64,000 bases of DNA from contig QMRC01000002.1 in the NCBI GenBank assembly GCA_003649205.1, forward strand, positions 146,770-210,769, read 5' to 3'. Every line of letters begins with the position of its first letter. Within the stretch, counting starts at the first letter, position 1. The stretch comes from Thermoprotei archaeon (GTDB lineage: Archaea > Thermoproteota > Thermoprotei > Thermoproteales > B15-G16). The notes under the pieces were generated by a model. That model did no database searches. It was not told the origin of the DNA and saw only the letters and a program-made list of their open reading frames with translations. Of this stretch, positions 9,884 to 16,699 are shown piece after piece. The translations under genes and the position numbers were made by a program.

Positions 9884-10506
9884 TTAGTCACCACGTCACT
9901 AATTGATGCTCCGAGACTGAGTAGACGTCTGTAAATGTCTATATGCTCTAGGTACTCAGTGACTGGTGGTGGTAGCATCTTCTTCCAAGACTCATCACCT
10001 GATAGTATCTTTCTCCTGAGTTCGCTAGCAGATACCTCAATGCACCTATGTACGTTTCGATGACCTGGTACAACTACGTAACCGAGTAAGTTGAACGCTA
10101 TGACCATCGGTGGCTTATTGCCGATGAAAGCTGTATCGCTTGGATTCATGTTGAGTAACTTCTCAACTGTCCTAGCCCAGGTAATGAGTGGGTGATTACT
10201 GAAGATAACCTTGTCCTCTGTTGGTAGTGGTGTATCCTTACCGAAGTCAGGTACAGCTCTAATAACTACCCTTGAGAGATCTACATCAGCCCACTCAAGT
10301 AACCTCCTCCAGCACTCAATCCTCTCGTTGACGGTTAGTGGATCCTTAGGACCTAGAGGTGTCTCCCTAACACCAATGATTACTGTACTAGCTATCTCAA
10401 GACCTAGCTTAACGCTAGCTAAGTGACCTTGATGAGGTGGTTGAAATCTACCTATGTACACTGCTCTCCTAAACAACATACCTAATCGCAGTGAGTAGCT
10501 TATCAA
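9880..10506 (-). CDS. nadM: Nicotinamide-nucleotide adenylyltransferase
   Basis: RAVYIGRFQPPHQGHLASVKLGLE nucleotidyltransferase signature; VSASELRRKILSGDESWKKMLPPPV. Confidence 0.88.
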   Translation of the reverse strand: MISYSLRLGMLFRRAVYIGRFQPPHQGHLASVKLGLEIASTVIIGVRETPLGPKDPLTVNERIECWRRLLEWADVDLSRVVIRAVPDFGKDTPLPTEDKVIFSNHPLITWARTVEKLLNMNPSDTAFIGNKPPMVIAFNLLGYVVVPGHRNVHRCIEVSASELRRKILSGDESWKKMLPPPVTEYLEHIDIYRRLLSLGASISDVVTK

Positions 10507-10537
10507 CCTAATATATCAGTTAAACAACACGTATACA

Positions 10538-10555
10538 TACGTGACATATCACGTA
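10538..10555. promoter_or_regulatory. 18-bp palindrome in the nadM/RHH divergent promoter; likely operator
   Basis: TACGTGA-CATA-TCACGTA, perfect 7-bp arms. Confidence 0.5.
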
Positions 10556-10609
10556 CAGACTAATGACATTTAGAGAGTAATTTAAGTAGGGTTCTTAGGT
10601 ATGTGATTA

Positions 10610-10843
10610 GTGATGAGTGAGGTATCAGAGAGCAAGAGAAGTAGGAAGAGAGATTACGTCAACATCTCCATACCTAGACCACTCTACGAGAGATTAGCTA
10701 AAGCACTTGAGGGTACAGGATTTAGAAGTCCAACTGAGTACATAATCTTCCTTATTAGGAAGTACCTACCGTTGCTAGAGTCAAAGGATGTGAAAAAGAG
10801 ATTAATTGCACTAGGTTACCTACCTGAGGAGGAGATGACGTAG
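10610..10843 (+). CDS. Ribbon-helix-helix DNA-binding protein
   Basis: RDYVNISIPRPLYERLAKALEGTGFRSPTEYIIFLIRKYL. Confidence 0.75.
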   Translation: MMSEVSESKRSRKRDYVNISIPRPLYERLAKALEGTGFRSPTEYIIFLIRKYLPLLESKDVKKRLIALGYLPEEEMT

Positions 10844-10915
10844 TAGGTACCTCAGGGTAGTGATTTGCATTAACCTACGTAATTTACATTAACCTTCCTT
10901 AATACCGTAGAGTTA

Positions 10916-11389
10916 GTGAGGATCATGGTCAGTAGAAGGCTTATCACCATAGTTACCGTTATCGCAGTGGTTATTGCTGTTCTAGCTATTGCGATCTATC
11001 TCAAGTACCAAGCAGTGAGCAGTAGTGTAGATAGTCTCGTTGTTGATGTTCGTGTAATGGGTCTCTTACCAACGGAATTTAGAGGTGGTAAGGCAGTTAA
11101 GTACAATATTAAACTGCTGATCTTAATCTACTGTAGAGTAGGTAGTTTTAGAGCAAGAGCTCTATCTATAAAGCTGTACTCAGATAGTACAGTACTTTAT
11201 GAAGAGCAATTGAAAGACATTGTAGTCACCAGAAGTCCCATACCAATAATCTCGACACTGAATGTGGATGCTAAGTACATAGAAGCGTTTCTAGGTAGAA
11301 AGCCAAGAGTTGTAGCTAGTGTAGTAGCTGAAGTCACGGTACTTGGTGTGAAGATTGGCGAGATTAAGCGCGTAATCGAGCTTAGATAG
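10916..11389 (+). CDS. Single-TM anchored protein of unknown function
   Basis: N-terminal TM helix followed by beta-rich domain. Confidence 0.55.
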   Translation: MRIMVSRRLITIVTVIAVVIAVLAIAIYLKYQAVSSSVDSLVVDVRVMGLLPTEFRGGKAVKYNIKLLILIYCRVGSFRARALSIKLYSDSTVLYEEQLKDIVVTRSPIPIISTLNVDAKYIEAFLGRKPRVVASVVAEVTVLGVKIGEIKRVIELR

Positions 11390-11558
11390 GAACTTCAATG
11401 AGATAACTTAGGGAAACAAGCTCCCAACCAACACACGTAGAATGTGGCACTTATCGCAGATTAGTAGTAGAGTGTAGTCACCGTAGTTAACCATTGAATA
11501 GCTAGGTATGAGGATTGAGGAAAGGCTAATAAATATGAAGAGATAAGGTGACACGACA

Positions 11559-11651
11559 GGGGCCGTCGTCTAGCCTGGACTAGGATGCCAGCCTGGGGAG
11601 AAACCCCGCCCAGAACGCTGGTGAGCCCGGGTTCAAATCCCGGCGGCCCCA
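11559..11651 (+). tRNA. tRNA-Pro(GGG) with 17-nt intron at 37/38
   Basis: GGGGCCG...CGGCCCC-A acceptor; CCGGG-TTCAAAT-CCCGG T-arm; CCAGC-CTGGGG[AGAAACCCCGCCCAGAA]C-GCTGG; TATA-like CTAATAAATAT ~26 nt upstream. Confidence 0.88.
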
Positions 11652-11686
11652 GGGGAGTACCGGGGTCAAACCCGGACTCCCCGCCA
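11652..11686 (+). ncRNA. tRNA-minihelix-like element abutting tRNA-Pro
   Basis: GGGGAGT-A-CCGGG-GTCAAA-CCCGG-ACTCCCC-G-CCA: 7-bp + 5-bp coaxial stems, T-loop-like loop and 3' NCCA. Confidence 0.5.
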
Positions 11687-11703
11687 ACTAATCCTCTCCT
11701 ATC

Positions 11704-12909
11704 TTAATCTCTCCCCAGAAAGTCAATAGCTTGCCTCACGTGTCGTGCTAAGTCATCGAGACCAAATACTATACTAAGCCGCTGTAGTCTTTCAAGCCAC
11801 TCGACGTGATGTCTACTCGCCCGGAATTCAGCAAAATACTTCCTATACTTCTCTGAATGATAATAATGAACTCTTTCAGCTGGTACCTTAAGGAGGTTAA
11901 CTGCTAGCTCTTTGAACGGCTCTACCTGTCCTAGTCCTACACATCTTACAATGACGTACTTCTTGCCACACTTCCTCCTAACTAAATATATTCTAACTCT
12001 CTCCTGAAGTAATTTTCTCAAGTCATCTCGACTGAGCCCTACACCCTTGATAATCCTCAGTTTAGCATTTCGTCTTCTATGCCTCAACTCCATGAGATAG
12101 AGGAGACAGTTTTTGCGCATGTGCTCTATTGAGAATCTTATCCTGAAGTACCTACTTGGTCTCCAATTCTCTTTTATTTCACCTAGGGTGTAGTCTATGT
12201 ACTTCATTTCTTTGAGTTTCTCTAAGACCTGTAGGATAGGTCGTAGCTTATGTTCACTACATCTAACGTAAATTGAGCAATGTACCCAGCCATGTTTATC
12301 CATGCGTACATTAACCGTGCCATCTCCGTCTACTAGACCTGATAAGAATTCAGCAACTTCATAGTAGGTATTAGGAAAGCAAACAACTCCTCTTCTTAGG
12401 CAGGTCACGATAGTAGTAACTTCTGGATCTTTAACTCTTAGGTACAACATGGGTTTTACTTCGTGAGGTAACACGTGTATACATCCAAGTCTAACATAGA
12501 GTCTTGGGTATGTCTTCAGTAGTATTGCACAGAGCTCCTTGTCTGTACTAGCAAAGCGTATGTATGGTCCCAACACAGAACCATCGGTCAGTGCTAATCC
12601 CACTCTATACCATACGTTGCTCATTGAAGTATTCTTTACAGTGATTTCCTCAACGAACTTACTGAATTCTCTCCTTAAGTACACTACCCTCTCATTGATG
12701 CAGTACCTAGCACTACGTGTCCTCGATCTAGCCACTATAACCAAAGAAGGTATATGTTTTATCTGCTCTCTCAGTTCTCTCGCTTTTTGCTTTAGTTGTT
12801 CTAGCTCTTCTTTGGTGAAGTATCTGTGTATTAACTCCATTACTTTGCTATGTAGTTTCTCTACGAATTCATCTATTTCATCGTACTTGATGGTGATTCT
12901 CGATTTCAC
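11704..12909 (-). CDS. LAGLIDADG homing endonuclease-like protein, free-standing
   Basis: Two motif copies: WYRVGLALTDGSV and EFLSGLVDGDGTV. Confidence 0.75.
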   Translation of the reverse strand: MKSRITIKYDEIDEFVEKLHSKVMELIHRYFTKEELEQLKQKARELREQIKHIPSLVIVARSRTRSARYCINERVVYLRREFSKFVEEITVKNTSMSNVWYRVGLALTDGSVLGPYIRFASTDKELCAILLKTYPRLYVRLGCIHVLPHEVKPMLYLRVKDPEVTTIVTCLRRGVVCFPNTYYEVAEFLSGLVDGDGTVNVRMDKHGWVHCSIYVRCSEHKLRPILQVLEKLKEMKYIDYTLGEIKENWRPSRYFRIRFSIEHMRKNCLLYLMELRHRRRNAKLRIIKGVGLSRDDLRKLLQERVRIYLVRRKCGKKYVIVRCVGLGQVEPFKELAVNLLKVPAERVHYYHSEKYRKYFAEFRASRHHVEWLERLQRLSIVFGLDDLARHVRQAIDFLGRD

Positions 12910-12979
12910 GAATTGTAGTGAGTGCTATGGGTTATAGGGGTCTTACATTTGGTCGACTGTGTTGTTTCTCTCTATGTCT

Positions 12980-13639
12980 TTACTTCTTGCTACTAAGTAC
13001 TTCACAGATCTTGATGACGAAGTCCTTTGCTACTGGTGGCCCCCATGCTGTTACTACGTTATCATCTACGATCACTGCTTTTTCAATGTACTCTGCTCCA
13101 CCTTCTCTAAGTATCTTGACTAGTGCTGGATCTGGGTAGCAGGTTGCTCTTAATCCCTTTAAGATACCCGCCTTAGCTAGTATTGCTGGTGCTGCACAGA
13201 TTGCTGCAACTACCTTACCTTTCTCGTGAAATAATCTACATAGCTTCTCTAGGTGTGGTAGTCCTGGTTCTGGTACCTTACCGACTACCCTTACGTATAC
13301 TCCCGGTCCTCCAATTATGACTATTGCGTCGTACTTCGTAGCTAATTCACTTAGCTTGTCCTCTATGTCTATGATGTAGTACCTATACGGTATGTCTATG
13401 GTCTTATTCATAGCTAGTACGTCTATGGTTGCACCTGCTCTCTCAAGTACTTCTCTAACTGGTTGGTACTCCTTTGGTTGGTATCCTTCAAATAGTACGA
13501 TTAATACCTTCTTGCCCTCTACCTTAGGTATTTTCGCTGGTATTGATGTTTGTATGTGAGTTAGTGTTAGGTAGAGTGCAGTAGCTATGATTATTATGGT
13601 GATTACTATGGCTAAGACTACTTTCTTCACATCAATCAC
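12980..13639 (-). CDS. DJ-1/PfpI family protein with N-terminal TM/signal
   Basis: YDAIVIIGGPGVYV...VAAICAAPAILAKAGILKGLRAT. Confidence 0.88.
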   Translation of the reverse strand: MIDVKKVVLAIVITIIIIATALYLTLTHIQTSIPAKIPKVEGKKVLIVLFEGYQPKEYQPVREVLERAGATIDVLAMNKTIDIPYRYYIIDIEDKLSELATKYDAIVIIGGPGVYVRVVGKVPEPGLPHLEKLCRLFHEKGKVVAAICAAPAILAKAGILKGLRATCYPDPALVKILREGGAEYIEKAVIVDDNVVTAWGPPVAKDFVIKICEVLSSKK

Positions 13640-13672
13640 CCTGAGTTTTGGTGCGTAACTGATGTTTAAGTT

Positions 13673-14128
13673 CTAGCTCATGGCTTTGCCTCTCCTCTCG
13701 AGCTTCTTCGAGATCCATCCTTCATTTACTTCTACTAGTTCCCATTCCTTCTTGAATTCTTGAAAGTACTTCTTGGCTTCTATCCAGAATCCATTGTCGT
13801 ACACTACAATACCGTGTTCGAGGGCATCTAGTACTGCTATGTCGAAGTTCTTTAGTGCTGTGTAGAACTCGTCTTCTGTGTATATCCATGGTTGTACCAT
13901 TGGGGTGTGGGGCATAAGCTTGAATCTCTCTAATCCCTTTGGTGCTGATTTGAGTACGATGAGGATATCTATATCGCTCCAAGGTTTCCAGCATCCTCTA
14001 GCTCTAGAGCCAAATACCACTATTGACCTAACGTTACTTCCTAGTCTCTTCAGTACTTCATCCCTAAACTTCAGTACGTAGACTCTGACATCTGTACCGA
14101 GTTCATCAGTACCTAAGTACTTAAGCAC
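13673..14128 (-). CDS. MNT-type nucleotidyltransferase (antitoxin-like)
   Basis: IVVFGSRARGCWKPWSDIDILIVLK. Confidence 0.85.
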   Translation of the reverse strand: MLKYLGTDELGTDVRVYVLKFRDEVLKRLGSNVRSIVVFGSRARGCWKPWSDIDILIVLKSAPKGLERFKLMPHTPMVQPWIYTEDEFYTALKNFDIAVLDALEHGIVVYDNGFWIEAKKYFQEFKKEWELVEVNEGWISKKLERRGKAMS

Positions 14129-14496
14129 CTCATCACCTCCGATACAACTTTTCTAGCTAATTCAATAGCTTTCTTAGCTACTGTCTCCGTGTACTCGATT
14201 CCATATCTCTTCCTAGCGTCAGGATAACGTGAAGCGTAGTAGTGTATCGTCAATTCTCTAAGCTCTTCATCACTCACTGTTAGCTCTAGTCCATATGCTC
14301 TAGCTCTTGAGTACAGTAGACATAGGTCATGTATTCTGAGGAAGTTGCCATGACGTAATAGGTATGCTTTGAGAATGTGTTGAATAGCTTGTTCAGCGTG
14401 AAAGCAAGCATATGCGTAATCTCCTACATAATACCTCTCCTCTGCTCTCTTGAGCTCTGAGCGACTACTCTCAATCCAGTCCTCTACTGTAGCCAT
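14113..14496 (-). CDS. HEPN-domain protein (toxin-like partner of MNT)
   Basis: RAEERYYVGDYAYACFHAEQAIQHILKAYLL...RYP.ARKRYG, overlapping MNT gene. Confidence 0.85.
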   Translation of the reverse strand: MATVEDWIESSRSELKRAEERYYVGDYAYACFHAEQAIQHILKAYLLRHGNFLRIHDLCLLYSRARAYGLELTVSDEELRELTIHYYASRYPDARKRYGIEYTETVAKKAIELARKVVSEVMRCLST

Positions 14497-14515
14497 CTCT
14501 TCTCCACCTACTTAA

Positions 14516-14564
14516 TCAGCTCAAATCGCTTTAATCACCTATCATCAAGACCAATCTTCATCAT
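14516..14564 (-). ncRNA. C/D-box guide sRNA candidate upstream of HEPN gene
   Basis: ATGATGA-AGATTGGTCTTG-ATGA-TAGG-TGATTA-AAGCGATTTGAG-CTGA (12/12); TATA-like GCTTAAGTAG ~25 nt upstream. Confidence 0.65.
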
Positions 14565-14590
14565 CGAGGGTAGGTGTGGTTGATACCTAC

Positions 14591-15565
14591 TTAAGCTTTC
14601 CTGCATTGTTTCATCGACTCTATGATCTTGACTACTTCTCTAGCGAGTTTGATCTTGGATTTTAGATCAGTCATTACTATGTTGCTTGTGATCACGTAGA
14701 TTTCGAGTTCCTTACTTATCCTCTCGCCTACTTCTCTATCTCTCACATCTACTACCATGGCGTCTACGTAGTCTCTAAGTATTTCAGCTACTGAGTAGCT
14801 CGATGGTTCGTAACCTATTGCTTTTAGGAATTTATGGAGTGGTCCTGAGAATGGTCTATTACCTACTATTGGTGATATCGCTACTACAGGTACTTCACCG
14901 CGTAGCTCCTTTATCTTCTCACCTAGTCCCTGTACCTTCAGTATAGGTAGTATGCTATTTACCGTGTTACTTGGTCCTATGATTATGGCGTCTGCTTGTT
15001 CTAGTGCTGTGATTACGTCTCTTGTTACCTTTGCTTTCTCTAGTCCTAGGAATGTTATTCCGTGTACTTCAGGTTCCATTCTGTACTTGACTAAGTACTC
15101 CTGTATGTGGAGGTTACCTATGTTCGTGAGTACGTAGGTTTCTACGTGGTTATCTGTTGCTGGTAGTACTGTGGCTCTGATACGTAGCTTACTTGCTAGG
15201 TACTTCGTTACCTGCGTTAGTGTGTACCCTCTCTTCATGAGTAGTGTCCTTGTAATGTGTGTTGCTAGGTCTCTATCACCGATGTTGAACCATGTCCAGT
15301 CTAGTCCGTACTGTTTTGCTTGTTGTAGGAAGTTGAAGGTGTCTTCTTTGATTCCCCAGTACTTACCTGTATCGAGGATGTTTGCGAAGAGGTATAGTAC
15401 TGTATCTACGTCAGGTGCTATGTAGAGGTCATTCCACCAGAAGTTATCTGCTACGTTGACTACGACAGTTATATCTTCTTCAGGGACGACATGTCTTAGA
15501 CCTTCGAGTAGTTTGGGCGTTCCTGTTCCACCGCTTAGAACTACGAGCTTCACCTTGATTCCCAC
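14591..15565 (-). CDS. cofD: 2-phospho-L-lactate transferase (F420 biosynthesis)
   Basis: LSGGTGTPKLLEGLRHV, NVADNFWWNDLYIAPDVDTVLYLFA, IIGPSNTVNSILPIL. Confidence 0.95.
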   Translation of the reverse strand: MGIKVKLVVLSGGTGTPKLLEGLRHVVPEEDITVVVNVADNFWWNDLYIAPDVDTVLYLFANILDTGKYWGIKEDTFNFLQQAKQYGLDWTWFNIGDRDLATHITRTLLMKRGYTLTQVTKYLASKLRIRATVLPATDNHVETYVLTNIGNLHIQEYLVKYRMEPEVHGITFLGLEKAKVTRDVITALEQADAIIIGPSNTVNSILPILKVQGLGEKIKELRGEVPVVAISPIVGNRPFSGPLHKFLKAIGYEPSSYSVAEILRDYVDAMVVDVRDREVGERISKELEIYVITSNIVMTDLKSKIKLAREVVKIIESMKQCRKA

Positions 15566-15661
15566 TTTGTTTGTGTTGCTTGGGATTTTTAGTTAAGTGC
15601 CGTGTCTACTCCTTGGGGTAGGCTCAAATAGATGGGTTGTTACTTGTGTTGAGGGGTTGGG

Positions 15662-16639
15662 ATGTGTTCTCAAGTCTCTATCTCTATCCTGGTTGAGCGT
15701 GGTCTATGTTCTAGCTGTGGTGCTTGTGCTGCAGTGTGTCCCTTCTCAGCTATTGAGTTTCCAGAGCCTTTCTCATTACCTAGGGTAATTGGTGATAAGT
15801 GTAGGTTGTGTGGTCTCTGCTATAGGATCTGTCCTCAGGTAGGTATTGTTGATGAGGTTAGGGGGAGAGAGGTTAAGCCGTTGGCTACGTACATGGCTAG
15901 GTCTACTCTAGCTGAGGTTAGGGGGGTTGCTCAGTGTGGTGGTGTTGTCACTACATTAGCTATGTACTTACTGGATAGGAGGTTCGTTGATGCTGTTGTG
16001 TCTGTTGGTAGGGATGAGTACTGGCGTCCAGTACCTAAGCTCATTACTGATAAGTTGGGGGTTCTCGAGGTAGCAGGTTCGAAGTATACCTACGTATCGG
16101 TTCTTACATTGTTGAGAGATGTCGTTAGAAGTGATGCTATTAGGTCGGTAGCTGTTATTGGTCTTCCCTGTCATATGAGAGCTATTGAGAAAATGAGGAG
16201 ATTGAAGTTAGCTGCCTCTCAGAAAGTTAAGTACCTCATCAGCATCTTCTGCATGCACAACTTCGAATATGGTGTAGTGAAGTACATTGTTGAGAAGTTT
16301 GGTCTCGATATCAAGTCCATCTCTAAGATGGATATAAAGAGGAGGTTCATAGTTAAGTTAGTGGATGGTAGGGTTCTCGAGGTACCTCTCAAGGAGTTAG
16401 ATCAGTTCGTTAGAGCTTGCTGCCGTAGCTGTCCAGAGTTTGTCTCCACAATAGCAGATGTCTGTGTCGGTAGTGTAGGTGCTGAAGAAGGTTGGAGTAC
16501 CGTATTCGTGATGTCTGAGAGAGGTAGAGGAATTGTTGAAGATGCTGTGAGAGATCAATACCTTGAGGTTAAGGAGCTACCTGAAAAGGCCATGAAGATT
16601 GTGGCGAAGTTAATCAGTATGAAGGTTGGAAGTAGATAG
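15662..16639 (+). CDS. Coenzyme F420 hydrogenase/dehydrogenase beta-subunit-like (FrhB/FpoF) with two 4Fe-4S motifs
   Basis: CSSCGACAAVCP, CRLCGLCYRICP, CGGVVTTLAMYLL, GLPCHMRAIEKMRR. Confidence 0.88.
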   Translation: MCSQVSISILVERGLCSSCGACAAVCPFSAIEFPEPFSLPRVIGDKCRLCGLCYRICPQVGIVDEVRGREVKPLATYMARSTLAEVRGVAQCGGVVTTLAMYLLDRRFVDAVVSVGRDEYWRPVPKLITDKLGVLEVAGSKYTYVSVLTLLRDVVRSDAIRSVAVIGLPCHMRAIEKMRRLKLAASQKVKYLISIFCMHNFEYGVVKYIVEKFGLDIKSISKMDIKRRFIVKLVDGRVLEVPLKELDQFVRACCRSCPEFVSTIADVCVGSVGAEEGWSTVFVMSERGRGIVEDAVRDQYLEVKELPEKAMKIVAKLISMKVGSR

Positions 16640-16699
16640 TAATAACTCAAGTAGCTAAACTTTATTTCCTGAACCAATGTCAGTTAGAGAGGGATCTAG

